A DNA stretch of 64,000 bases, taken from positions 1,694,001 through 1,758,000 of the forward strand of contig CP114561.1 in NCBI GenBank assembly GCA_028865235.1, in the 5' to 3' direction. Under the pieces are notes generated by a model that ran no database searches, was not told the DNA's origin, and worked only from the letters and a program-made list of their open reading frames with translations. Each line of letters opens with the position of its first letter. Positions within the stretch are counted from its first letter, which is position 1. Made by a program: the position numbers and the translations under genes. The stretch is from Candidatus Manganitrophus sp. (GTDB lineage Bacteria > Nitrospirota > Nitrospiria > SBBL01 > Manganitrophaceae). Shown here piece after piece: positions 36,997 to 46,146 of the stretch.

Positions 36997-38025
36997 ATGT
37001 TGGCATTGCGTTTATTCCTAATGTTCGTTTGGATCGTTGCATCGGCGGGGCGGCCGTCCGCCGGCGCGGCACAAGAGATCGACTGGGAGAAGATCCCCCC
37101 TTTCAAAGCGACCCTTTTCTATCCGGGCGTCGCCTCCTGGGAATTCCTCTTGAGCGACAGCCACCGCCTCGGCGGCAAGAACATCAAGAAAGGGGAGCGG
37201 GCCTGCATCGAATGCCACTTCGACGAAACGACCGGCAACCTCGACCTCGGGGCGGAGCAGATCGCCGCCGGCAAGCTGACGATGAAGCGGTCGAGCCAAC
37301 ACTTCGAGCCCGATCCGATCCCCGGAAAAAAGGGATTCCTCAAAGTCAACGTCCAAGCGGCGTACGACGACGACTATTTATATCTGCGATTTGATTGGGA
37401 GTCGAACGGAACAAGCTGGAAGGAGCCGCCGGCGGCGGGGGAAGAACGCTTCGATTCGGTGGCGGTTCAGGTCAACAAGAGCCAGAACGCTTTTAAACGA
37501 TACGGCTGTTTCGTCGCCTGTCATAAGTTCCTCACCTCGATGATCGAAACCCCCTCCAAAAAGGAACTGGAGAGCCACCCCTATTACGGCCCACTCAAAC
37601 GGGACGACCTCCGGCTTTATGCCTTCTATACCCGAGAAGAGGAAGGGTGGGCCTCAATGAAAAAAGAGGCCGATCTGAAAAAACTTTTGAGCGCGGGGGG
37701 ACTGATCGATCTCTGGCGGGTGAAATTTTCCGGCCAAAAGACCGAGTCCGAGGATTGGTCGATTTTTGCCGACCGGCTCAAAGACAAGCAGGCCGATGTC
37801 GAAGGGAGCGGTGATTGGAAGGATGGACGATATACCGTCGTTTTGAAGAGAAAGCTCCAGACCGGAGATGCCAACGATGTGCAGCTGAGACCGGGGGACG
37901 AGATCTCCGTCGGTGTGGCGGTCCATGACGACAAGGTGAAACAGAGAAGACATTATGTCTCGTTTCCGATCAGCATCGGGTTGGGTTCGTCGACAGGGAT
38001 GATCAAGGCGGTCAAGATCAAATAG
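36997..38025 (+). CDS. Periplasmic cytochrome with ethylbenzene-dehydrogenase-like heme domain
   Basis: The 342-residue protein has a signal peptide (ending SAGAAQE) and a c-heme motif CIECH (about residue 70). A second motif, CFVACH, has an extra residue between the cysteines. AAYDDDYLYLRFDWES and the C-terminal ISVGVAVHDDKVKQRRHYVSFPISIG match the EB_dh (DUF/PF09459-like) fold, the b-heme subunit of DMSO-reductase-type dehydrogenases and related cytochromes. It would relay electrons in the periplasm. GAGGGAG precedes the ATG; 14 bases separate it from the decaheme gene. Confidence 0.85.
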   Translation: MLALRLFLMFVWIVASAGRPSAGAAQEIDWEKIPPFKATLFYPGVASWEFLLSDSHRLGGKNIKKGERACIECHFDETTGNLDLGAEQIAAGKLTMKRSSQHFEPDPIPGKKGFLKVNVQAAYDDDYLYLRFDWESNGTSWKEPPAAGEERFDSVAVQVNKSQNAFKRYGCFVACHKFLTSMIETPSKKELESHPYYGPLKRDDLRLYAFYTREEEGWASMKKEADLKKLLSAGGLIDLWRVKFSGQKTESEDWSIFADRLKDKQADVEGSGDWKDGRYTVVLKRKLQTGDANDVQLRPGDEISVGVAVHDDKVKQRRHYVSFPISIGLGSSTGMIKAVKIK

Positions 38026-38039
38026 ACAAGGAGGTCGTC

Positions 38040-39063
38040 ATGAGCAAGGGGGAGGGTCCCAATTTCCTATTCGAGCGGGGTCGGATTCAAGAGGTCTTCA
38101 GACGATCGGCGGTGCTGATCGGGATGGTCGCAACCTTCGGCCTCTTTGCAGTCGCCGTGGAGGCGGCCGGACCGGTGAACTGGGTTGCGATTAACCCGAC
38201 AATGGCCGATTCGGAATATGTCGGCGACGTGAAGGTCTGCGCCAAATGCCACGAAGAGTACATCCACACCTTTGAGAAGACGACCCACAGCAAACGATTC
38301 ACCACACACCCCGAAAACCCCCTCCAGGAGCGCTACTGCGAGGCCTGCCACGGTCCCCAGAGCAAACATGTCCAGCGCCCGCGGGTCCCGGAGTTCCGCC
38401 TCTCCCTGAAAGCGGACGGTCCCCTCACGCAGAAACAGAGGGACTCCGTCTGCCTGCAGTGCCATGAAAAGGGGGAGCGGATGCACTGGCAGGGGAGCCT
38501 CCATGAGATGAGCAGCGTCGGCTGCAGCAACTGCCATTACCTCTCCGAGCCGCGCTCCGCGAAAGCGCTCCTGGTCACCAAAGATCCCAAGCAGGTCTGC
38601 ACCCAGTGCCACAAAGATAAAAGAGCACAGATGATGAAGTCGTCCCACATGCCGCTGCGGGAGGGAAAGATGACCTGCACCAGCTGCCACAACCCGCACG
38701 GCGGGCCGGGACCGTCGCTTCTGAAAACCGAATCGGTGAACGACACCTGCTACATGTGCCACGCCGAAAAGCGGGGACCGATGGTCTGGGAGCATCCGCC
38801 GGTCCGGGAGCGTTGCTCGAATTGCCACGAACCGCACGGCTCCAATTTTCCGAGCCTGCTGAAGATGCGGCCGCCTCAACTTTGTCAATCGTGTCATTCG
38901 GAGGTCTTCCATCCGAGCTGGCTGTACAGCGGAACCAACCTGCCGGGAGGGCCCCTCCCCGCAAGAGGCCCCTTCCCAACGGCTCGTCGGGAAAGGATGC
39001 GTGAATTGCCACAGTCAAATCCATGGTTCCAGCCACCCTTCCGGAGCGAGGTTCCAACGATGA
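38040..39063 (+). CDS. DmsE/MtrA-type decaheme c cytochrome, one frameshift
   Basis: Nine CxxCH motifs are in the main frame (CAKCH, CEACH, CLQCH, CSNCH, CTQCH, CTSCH, CYMCH, CSNCH, CQSCH). The tenth, CVNCH followed by SQIHGSSHPSGARFQR, lies in another frame after a one-base surplus at about 38949-38955. Joined, it is 340 residues with a signal segment and ten hemes, as in DmsE/MtrA proteins that sit inside the MtrB barrel. It carries electrons through the outer membrane. AAGGAGG precedes the ATG. Its stop overlaps an ATG by 4 bases. Confidence 0.88.
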
Positions 39064-39095
39064 CGCGCGAAGATCAAAACGAAAAGAGGAAAACA

Positions 39096-41407
39096 ATGCT
39101 GAAGCAGCTGCTGTTGGCCGGATTTTTAATACTCTCTCCTCTCTCGATCCCGCTTCATTCGAGCGCCGAAGAGGCGCCGGCCGCGGAACCACCCGAAATG
39201 TCCCAAGAGAATGCACCGCTGGAAGAGGCGGTACCGATGGAGGCAAAGGAAGAGCCGTCGGAAATCGACCGGTGGCACGGGCGGGTCACCGTCGGCGGCG
39301 GGGGGGGTCGGCTCGACGAGGAGTCGTTCAAGTTCGCCGAGTATGACTGGATCCCGGACGACGGATTCTTCTTCGTCGGGGACGCCGATCTTCACTTCAA
39401 CCGGAAAGATTATCATATGGACTTTCTGGCGGAAGATCTCGGCCTGGAGAACCGGCATCTTTCGTTGAAGAGCGGGCGGTACGGGCGGTATGAGTTTCTT
39501 TTGGATTATGATGAAACGATCCGGCTAAGCTCGAATACGAGCCAAACCCCATACGACGGCGCCGGGGGAGGAAACCTAACCCTCCCCGCCGGATTTGTCA
39601 CCGGGGCGAACACCCAAGACCTCCTCACCCTTCAGAGTAGTCTGAAGGAGGTCGATTTGGAAGTGAAGCGGAAAGCGGCGACCGCCGGCTACTCCTATGT
39701 CGTCGGCCTGATTCAATTTGATTTATCCTTCAAGAGGGAATACAAGGAAGGGATCGGCTCGCTCGGCGGGGTGGTCGGAACGAACGGCGGGGATGCCAGA
39801 AGCATTATCCTGCCGGAGCCGATCGACTACATCACCGACGACATCAAGGCCTCGGTCTCATACGGCGGGGAGAGGAGCCAGGCGGAGCTCGTTTATCACT
39901 ACTCCCAGTTCAACAATCGGGAAGAGACGCTCCTTTGGAGCACGCCGTTCGACGTCCATTTTAACCCGCCGACCTTCACCTTCGAGCCGTATCAAAGCCC
40001 GATGCCCTCCACCGGCTTTCAGGCCCGGCACCAGCTCTACCCCGACAACCAGGCGCACAATCTCCACCTGACGGGGGGGATCAACCTCCCTTATGCCACC
40101 CGGGTGACCGCCTGGGTCGGTCTCGGCCAGATGAAGCAGAACGAGACGCTTCTCCCCTTTTCCACCAGCACCGACACCAGCCTCCTGCCGCGGAAAACGG
40201 CCGACGCCGAGATCGACACAAGGCTTCTTTGGCTCAAAGTCGCCTCCCGACCGCTGTCGCGCCTCTCGCTCGACGCTCAATATCGAAACTATACGACCAA
40301 AAACAAGATGCCGAAAGATCTCTTCTTGTATGTGAAGACCGATAACGTGCTCGGAACCCAGGCCGACATCGCCTCCGTGAACGCGCACTACAGCCTTCCT
40401 TACGATTGGGCGCAGGAGCAGATGAAGCTCGACGCCGCCTATTATCTGGGGACCGGCACGAGCGTGAAAGCGGGATACGACATCGACACGATCGAGAGGG
40501 ATTACCGGGAGATCAACAAGACGCGGGAGAATACGGTCCGGGCCGGCCTTCGCTCCACCTATTTCTCGAAGGCGCATATCTGCCTCAACGCCTCCTCCGG
40601 CGTCCGAAAAGGGGTGGACGACTACGACCAGGCGAAGCTCTTCAATGAGATCCACTCGACCGAGTACATCAACACGATCGCCGACCCGGCCCTTCGATTT
40701 CAAAACCATCCCCAGCTCCGGAAATTCGACATTGCCGACCGGGATCGGGTCAAATACGGCGCCCAACTGACCACCTTTCCCCACGAGACGACCACCGTCG
40801 GCTTTCACTACAATCGCATCGGAGATGATTATGACGATTCGGTGTTCGGCTTGCAAAACCGGGATGATCGAAGCGTCACGGTCGACGTTTCCGTGACCCC
40901 GGTGGAGATCCTCTCCGTTTACGGCTATTACACCCGGCAGCAGATCGACATCCGGCAGGCGGGGAGAAACTTTGAAGAGCCCCCCGAGCCCGGCTATCTC
41001 GATCCCAACCGGAACTGGCGGATCGATCAGGACGATCGGACCGACACCTTCGGCGCAGGCGTCAACGTCAGCCTGATGGAAAATCGGGTAATCCTCGGCG
41101 CACTCTACTCGGTCTCGAAGTCGAACGTCGCTATCGGTGTGACCGCAGGCCCGGCCCTCCCCCCGCCGCCGATCTTCCCGACTTAACGACCGAGCTCCAT
41201 TCGGTCGAGCTCTCGGGACAATACCGGGTGACCGAGAGGCTGAGCGTGGGGGCGAGCTTTCTCTATGAGAGTTACCGATCAGACGATTTTGCGACAGATG
41301 GGATCGCTCCCGGCTCCGCCACCATTCCGACCGTTGTGACCCTGAGCGGGTCGGTCCCCGACTACCGGGCGCAGGTGGCGGTGGCCTATCTGACGATGGA
41401 GTTTTAA
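39096..41407 (+). CDS. MtrB/PioB-like outer-membrane beta-barrel, one frameshift
   Basis: Start at 39096 with AGAGG upstream gives a signal peptide (MLKQLLLAGFLILSP...). A long run of alternating amphipathic strands follows, e.g. AGYSYVVGLIQFDLSFKREY. After restoring one C in the run 41159-41164, the protein continues to a classical barrel terminus (VAVAYLTMEF) at 770 residues, close to MtrB length. It forms the pore holding the decaheme cytochrome. Without the fix the gene would lack its last strands. No CxxC pair as in Shewanella MtrB is evident near the N-terminus. Confidence 0.85.
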
Positions 41408-41441
41408 ATCGCTTCAGGCAGGATCAGAAAAGAAAGGGGTG

Positions 41442-41466
41442 AAGGCGGCGCTTAGGCCGCCTTTTT
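41442..41466. terminator. Terminator at the end of the redox operon
   Basis: Perfect 8-bp stem AAGGCGGC/GCCGCCTT (41442-41449 with 41456-41463) and T5. It overlaps the end of the convergent small gene and serves both strands. Confidence 0.85.
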
Positions 41467-41784
41467 CCCTTTGAGTTGAGCTTTCACAGTCTCCCGGCTG
41501 ACGAGCTTATTGAAGGTGCTCGGCTCCCCGTCGGCTTTTTTCTCCTGATACAGGAAGGCGAGCCCCTTCTCTTCGAGCTTTTGGAAAAACTCTGGCCACG
41601 AAATATTCTCCAACGCCGCCTCGGCCCCGCCGGGAAAGTTGATCCGTAAGATATCGGTCCCCTTCACTACCGCCGGTTTTCCCCCGCGCGCCTCCGTCCA
41701 CCGGCGGATCTCCTCGGGGTCGGTGGTCACTTTCGATTCCGTTTCCGCTGCCATGGCATCCTCGATTAAATCTGTTTTAATCAT
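41452..41784 (-). CDS. Small conserved protein (about 110 residues)
   Basis: This soluble protein reads TTDPEEIRRWTEARGGKPAVVKGTDILRINFPG, then ISWPEFFQKLEEKGLAFLYQEKKADGEPSTFNKLVSR. I recognise the pattern of a small conserved family found in many bacteria, often near stress or plasmid genes, with no known function. GGAGG is 9 bases before the ATG at 41784. Convergent with the redox operon. Confidence 0.75.
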   Translation of the reverse strand: MIKTDLIEDAMAAETESKVTTDPEEIRRWTEARGGKPAVVKGTDILRINFPGGAEAALENISWPEFFQKLEEKGLAFLYQEKKADGEPSTFNKLVSRETVKAQLKGKKAA

Positions 41785-41975
41785 CTTAGCGCCCCTCCGG
41801 AACGAGCCGCAATTAGACCCAATGGAGTAGATTACTTACGAATGAAGCACGATGGAAGATGAAACGGGGGAAATTGACAAATCATCCCTCCCGATATACT
41901 CTGTCATTTGATGCGCGGCGATCTGAATTGATAGAATAGAAGAAGCTTTCCAAGGCATTATTTTAGGAGGACCGA

Positions 41976-42509
41976 ATGATAGAATCTTTGCTTCCGGGGA
42001 TGACGATCCTGAAGAACAACCTTCATCCCCTGATGATCCACTTCCCCATCGCCTTCTTTGTCGGGGCGCTGGCGATGGAAGCGATGGCGGTGTTCCGGGA
42101 TGAGAAATTCCACTTCGCCGCAACCTGGATGCTCTACCTCGGAACGATTTCGGCATTGATCGCCCTGCCGACCGGCTTCATCGCGGGGGAACTGGCGGCG
42201 CAGACCGATCCGCGCGGCCACAGCGCCCCCGGCCATGAACTGATCCATGTGCACCGGGACTGGATGGTCGTCACCACCGGGGTCGGGATTCTTCTCACCA
42301 TCTATCTTTTCTGGATCAACGGATGGGGAAAGTGGCGCTCGCAACGGTGGGCCTTCCTCTTCGGGCTGATGATTCTGTCGGCCCTCGTCGCCATGGGAGC
42401 CGACCGCGGCGGCCGGCTGGTTTTCGAATTCGGCACCGGGATCAACCCCGAAGTCCTCGCCCAACCGGCGGAAGAAGAGGCCCACGAGGACGACGGCCAT
42501 TCGCATTAG
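41976..42509 (+). CDS. DUF2231 membrane protein
   Basis: The 177-residue protein has four hydrophobic helices and the family opening LHPLMIHFPIAFFVGALAMEA, in which the paired histidines may bind a cofactor. A His/acid-rich tail (EEEAHEDDGHSH) follows. AGGAGG lies 6 bases before the ATG. DUF2231 proteins are predicted small membrane redox or transport components of unknown function. Monocistronic; the AT-rich repeat follows. Confidence 0.87.
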   Translation: MIESLLPGMTILKNNLHPLMIHFPIAFFVGALAMEAMAVFRDEKFHFAATWMLYLGTISALIALPTGFIAGELAAQTDPRGHSAPGHELIHVHRDWMVVTTGVGILLTIYLFWINGWGKWRSQRWAFLFGLMILSALVAMGADRGGRLVFEFGTGINPEVLAQPAEEEAHEDDGHSH

Positions 42510-42527
42510 CCTGTCGGCTCTTGATTC

Positions 42528-42665
42528 TTAATTCCTAATTCCAGATTCCTCATTGTCTTTCGCCTCTCCCCGCGCCACATAGACCGCCGCCGCCAGAAAC
42601 CCATACACTGTGGCGGCGATCAAGCCGCCGAACAAGAGGTGAAGCTCAAAAGCAAAACGGCGCAC
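42528..42665 (-). CDS. 45-residue single-span membrane peptide
   Basis: The GTG at 42665 follows AGGAGG with ideal spacing, directly after the thioesterase gene stop (same strand, operon). The product has a basic N-terminus, a hydrophobic helix (LFGGLIAATVYGFLAAAVYV) and ends NEESGIRN, the last residues being encoded by the AT-rich repeat. Family unknown. Confidence 0.55.
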   Translation of the reverse strand: MRRFAFELHLLFGGLIAATVYGFLAAAVYVARGEAKDNEESGIRN

Positions 42666-42678
42666 GGATAGGCCTCCT

Positions 42679-43260
42679 TTAAGACGGCTCTCCCTGGCGG
42701 GTCCTCTCCAGCGACCGCTCCGCCTCCTGCCAGCGTTGAACCGCCGGAGGGAGATCGGGCGAGGGGTGGGTAACGCCGACCGCTTTCAACACATCGGCGA
42801 TCGGGACATTCCCGTTCCGGCCCCGGAACAAGCCCTTCACCAATCCGATCGCGATCAGCTCTCCGTTGCGCTCGAAGCGCTGCTCGACAAAAAACCACTT
42901 CTCATCCCAGCCGACGACCCGGCTCTTTAACCGATACTTTTGGAACGGATTCAGCGGGCGGAAGTAACGGATGAGGGCCGAGGCGACGATCGGCTGCCAT
43001 CGAAATCGGACGACCGTTCTCCCCAGCGGGGTCCGCGCGATCAGATCGAGCCGGCCGAGATCCATCACCGTCAAAAATCGGCCGTTGTTCATATGGGCGT
43101 TGATGTCGAGATCGGTCGGCCAGACCCGCAACGTCAAAACCGAGGTGTCGAGCGGTTTTAAAGAAGGCCGGAAGAAACTGCCGATCAAAATGGCGACCAA
43201 ACGGATAAACAGATTCATAAGGATGCTGCGGAAAACCCTCTTCTCGGGGGGGCCGTTCAT
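42679..43260 (-). CDS. THEM6-like acyl-CoA thioesterase family protein
   Basis: The 193-residue protein has a hydrophobic N-terminal helix (LFIRLVAILIGSFF) and a hot-dog fold with WPTDLDINAHMNNGRFLTVMDLGRLDLIAR, the active-site helix segment of 4HBT-like thioesterases. THEM6-like proteins are membrane-anchored and probably hydrolyse acyl thioesters. GGAGCAG precedes the ATG. A 45-residue membrane peptide gene follows with its own ribosome site. Confidence 0.85.
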   Translation of the reverse strand: MNGPPEKRVFRSILMNLFIRLVAILIGSFFRPSLKPLDTSVLTLRVWPTDLDINAHMNNGRFLTVMDLGRLDLIARTPLGRTVVRFRWQPIVASALIRYFRPLNPFQKYRLKSRVVGWDEKWFFVEQRFERNGELIAIGLVKGLFRGRNGNVPIADVLKAVGVTHPSPDLPPAVQRWQEAERSLERTRQGEPS

Positions 43261-43605
43261 TCTGCTCCGAGCCGTCCGACGGTCGAAGCGCGAGCAACAA
43301 AACGGAGCCGAATTCCTTGAGAGGATATAATACTCCCGGAGGAAGGGAGAGTCAAAGAGAGAGGACCCATCGATTCCCCGGTGACGCGGGACACATTTCC
43401 CCTCCTACTCGAACGAGGGATAAAAAGGCAAGCAAATTTTCATCTCTCGGTTGCGCAACGCCGGCGCGGGGTTGATTTTTATTCTTCAGAACCTTCATAC
43501 TTAATATGAGTCATCCACTGTGGCAATACTCACTTCATATTGGAATGTACCGATTTCGAATCGACCGACAAGTCGTTCTTGGAAGCTTCGGTAAGGAGGA
43601 AACGG

Positions 43606-43671
43606 ATGGTTGCTGTTCTCGTTGTCATCGCTTTGGTGCTCTTGATTGTCTTTTTGGCTCAGCGGGTGTGA
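43606..43671 (+). CDS. Micro-membrane peptide 1 (21 aa)
   Basis: The ATG at 43606 is preceded by AAGGAGG. The product (MVAVLVVIALVLL then IVFLAQRV) is a single hydrophobic helix. It closely resembles the second peptide 43 bases downstream: both end LAQRV and share (V/A)VVIALVL. Two similar tiny genes, each with a strong ribosome site, argue for real translation. They lie upstream of an ABC transporter. Confidence 0.65.
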   Translation: MVAVLVVIALVLLIVFLAQRV

Positions 43672-43714
43672 GAGGCCGTTCAAACGCGCCCATTTCAAAA
43701 AAAAGGAGGAACGG

Positions 43715-43786
43715 ATGAGTGCGATCGGTATTCTGGCGGTGGTTGCTTTGGTGCTGGTGATTATCTACTTGGCTCAGCGGGTATAA
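43715..43786 (+). CDS. Micro-membrane peptide 2 (23 aa)
   Basis: ATG 43715 follows AAAGGAGG. Product MSAIGILAVVALVLVIIYLAQRV, one transmembrane helix, paralogous to the previous peptide (same LAQRV end). Tandem duplication with retained coding and ribosome sites suggests selection. An inverted repeat follows before the ABC genes. Confidence 0.68.
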   Translation: MSAIGILAVVALVLVIIYLAQRV

Positions 43787-43794
43787 GCGAGCTC

Positions 43795-43821
43795 CCCGTC
43801 CCTGACCGCGTCAGGGACGGG
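43795..43821. repeat. Inverted repeat between micro-peptides and ABC genes
   Basis: Perfect 12-bp arms (43795-43806, 43810-43821) with a 3-base loop; no T-run. It may attenuate read-through from the peptide genes into the transporter or stabilise their mRNA. Confidence 0.6.
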
Positions 43822-43868
43822 CAAAGAATAAACAGAAATAAATCGAAGGCACCCCCGGGGAAGATTCG

Positions 43869-44549
43869 ATGCAGATTGAGGCGCACCAGCTGAAAAAGAT
43901 CTATCATAGCGAAAAGGGGCTTCACGCCGCCAGCTTCAGCGTAGAAAAGGGGGAGCTTATTGCGGTGGTCGGCCACAACGGCGCCGGCAAATCGACTCTT
44001 TTGAAAATCTTGGCCAACTGGATTGTCCCCGATAGCGGGCATGTCTTGGTGAACGGAGTCGATCTAAAAAACAGGCTGGCGTTGGCCAGAACAATCGGTT
44101 TTGTCCCGGAGACCCCGAACCTCTTCGATCTCTTTTCCGTCGAATACAATCTCAAACTCTTTGCCCGGCTTTTTCAAATTCCCTTTTCACGCATCGAAGA
44201 AACGTTGAAAGAATTTGATTTGCGCTCCTTCCGTCGGCATAAAGTCGCGGAACTGTCGAAGGGGCTCAAGCAACGGGTCAGCATTGGGCGCTCCCTTTTA
44301 CCCGATCCGCCGGTGCTCCTTTTCGATGAGCCGACCTCCGGCCTTGATTTTGAAATGACGAAAGAGATTTACAAACTTCTGATGCAGCTTCATGCCTCCG
44401 GGAAAACCATCCTTTTTACCTCTCATCGGCCGGAAGAGATTCAAACCCTCGCCACACGGATAATGGTGCTGCACCAAGGGGGGATCCTCTTCGATGGATC
44501 GCCCCAGAAGTACTTTCAATCCAACATTCATCAGAACCTCTACGCATGA
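43869..44549 (+). CDS. ABC transporter ATP-binding protein
   Basis: The 226-residue protein has Walker A GHNGAGKST, a Q-loop region, the signature LSKGLKQR (a variant of LSGGQ), Walker B LLFDEPTSGLD and the H-loop TSHRPEE. It energises the coupled permease, whose ATG overlaps this stop by 4 bases. The pair resembles two-gene ABC-2 exporters such as those acting on small molecules or peptides. Micro-peptides encoded upstream could be substrates or subunits, which is inference. Confidence 0.9.
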   Translation: MQIEAHQLKKIYHSEKGLHAASFSVEKGELIAVVGHNGAGKSTLLKILANWIVPDSGHVLVNGVDLKNRLALARTIGFVPETPNLFDLFSVEYNLKLFARLFQIPFSRIEETLKEFDLRSFRRHKVAELSKGLKQRVSIGRSLLPDPPVLLFDEPTSGLDFEMTKEIYKLLMQLHASGKTILFTSHRPEEIQTLATRIMVLHQGGILFDGSPQKYFQSNIHQNLYA

Positions 44550-45580
44550 TCAGAAATATCATCACGCTGACCTCAAATGATCTGGCGATTGCATTGAAGA
44601 ACAAGACCCTCTACCTGATCCTCTTTATTCCTCTGTTTGTTTTCTTCACCTTGCAACTCGTCGATCAGACCGATGCCGGCTTTCAAAAAATAAAAATCGG
44701 GCTGATTGAAAAAGAAATCGATTCCTCCGCCATCATTAAAAGTATCCAATCCGCCGATCAGACATTCGAGATCTTCCGGTTTGCCGATGAAGCGGAAGGG
44801 AAAGGGTGGCTCAAAGAAAAAAAAGGGGACGGCCTTTTAATCCCGTCCGAGAAAGAGCCCCCCGTTTGGAGCTGATCGTTTTGACAAAGGCCTCTTTCCA
44901 AACGCTCGCCATTGTCGAAAGCGTTTCCGCGTTGCAAAATGCTGTCGAGGGGAATCGCAAACATTGGATTTCCGAGATTCGGCCGCTTCAGGAAAGCGCG
45001 GTCCAAAAGCAGACGCTGCCGACTTGGGTCTTGATGCTGGTTTTGCTGGTGGGTTTTATGATCTTGCCGGCGCAAGTCGCCGAAGAAAAAGAGAAGAAAC
45101 TCCTCTTGGGGCTTCTGCAGACGCCGGTCCGGGAAACGGAGTGGCTGGCGGCGAAGTTATTTTTAGGGATGATTTTAATCTGCACCGGCGTGCTCTTCCT
45201 CCATCTGCTCGGAAGATTCGGTTTTGATTTGGGAGGGGGCTTGAGTTATGCGGCCTTTCTGATCGCCGGGAGTTTCTGCTTCAGCGCCTTTGGAATTTTT
45301 GTCGGTTTTTTATGCCGCAACCAGGCGAGCGCCCGGACGCTCGGGGTTCTCGTCTATCTGCCGCACCTCCTTCCTTCCGCCTTATCCGATTTTTCGCAAA
45401 AACTCACGGCGGTGGCACCGCTTCTCCCCTCCTACTGGTTTTATGAGCCGATCCGGTCGATCCTTTTGGAGGGGAACCGCTTCCCGAATTTCGCCCCGGA
45501 ATGGGCCTACTTGTTTTTTGGTCGGACTGGCCGCCTCTTTTTTCTCTTATTCGTTGATGAAAAAGAGGTGGCTGATGTAA
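44546..45580 (+). CDS. ABC-2 type permease, two frameshifts
   Basis: A C6 run (44858-44863) short by one and a T6 run (45515-45520) long by one break the frame. Joined, the protein is 344 residues: an N-terminal helix (LYLILFIPLFVFFTLQLV), a soluble periplasmic segment, then five or six helices (LMLVLLVGFMILPAQVAEEKEKKLLLGLLQTPV and on) and a last helix ending FSYSLMKKRWLM. This is the layout of ABC-2 exporters. Overlaps the ATPase gene by 4 bases. Convergent with the lipoprotein genes. Confidence 0.82.
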
Positions 45581-45603
45581 CCCAATGCGGGAAGCGCGCC
45601 GGC

Positions 45604-46146
45604 TCAAGGGGTTTCGGAAAGCCCGAAGAAATAAAAGAGATAAATATCGCGGTGCGGAACGTCCTTCCGATTGACGATCGTCCGGAGAGGGTTCCCTTCG
45701 GCATCTTGGTAGACGAGGACGACGTGCGACTCTCCTTTGGTCGTTTCACTGTACCAGAGGGGGATGGAAAAGTTCCCCCCGCTCCGAAGGCGGAAGCTCC
45801 TGCTGAAAGCGGCAATTCCGGCGGCATCGATCTTTGCGATGATAGAAAGCTCTCCTTCGGGAACCACCGCTCCGCCGGCCGTTTCGACCTCTTCCACCAA
45901 CACCGACCGCGCATAAGCGCGGATCGCCGAGGAAAGCGACACCTCCCCCAACGTTTCGACTCTCACCGAAACCTTCTTCCCTTCAACCAGATCGGTCTCT
46001 AAGGCAAGATTATGATCGAGCGCAGCCGTGATTCCCTTTTGGGCGGTCGATCCCATTCCGGAGGTCGGCTCGATCGGGATCATCGTCGCACAACCGGCCG
46101 GGAGGAAGAGCAAAAAAAAGAAAAGAGCGACTCGAGAAGATCTCAT
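45604..46146 (-). CDS. Lipoprotein, second of a pair
   Basis: The 180-residue protein has a lipoprotein signal peptide with LPAGC lipobox. Mature regions ETDLVEGKKVSVRVETLG and LRSGGNFSIPLWYSETTKGESHVVLV are beta-rich. It begins one base after the stop of the preceding lipoprotein gene. The two share a similar start (ALxxxxxxxxGKKVxxxVxTL), suggesting they are distant paralogues forming an envelope complex. No known family. Confidence 0.7.
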   Translation of the reverse strand: MRSSRVALFFFLLFLPAGCATMIPIEPTSGMGSTAQKGITAALDHNLALETDLVEGKKVSVRVETLGEVSLSSAIRAYARSVLVEEVETAGGAVVPEGELSIIAKIDAAGIAAFSRSFRLRSGGNFSIPLWYSETTKGESHVVLVYQDAEGNPLRTIVNRKDVPHRDIYLFYFFGLSETP

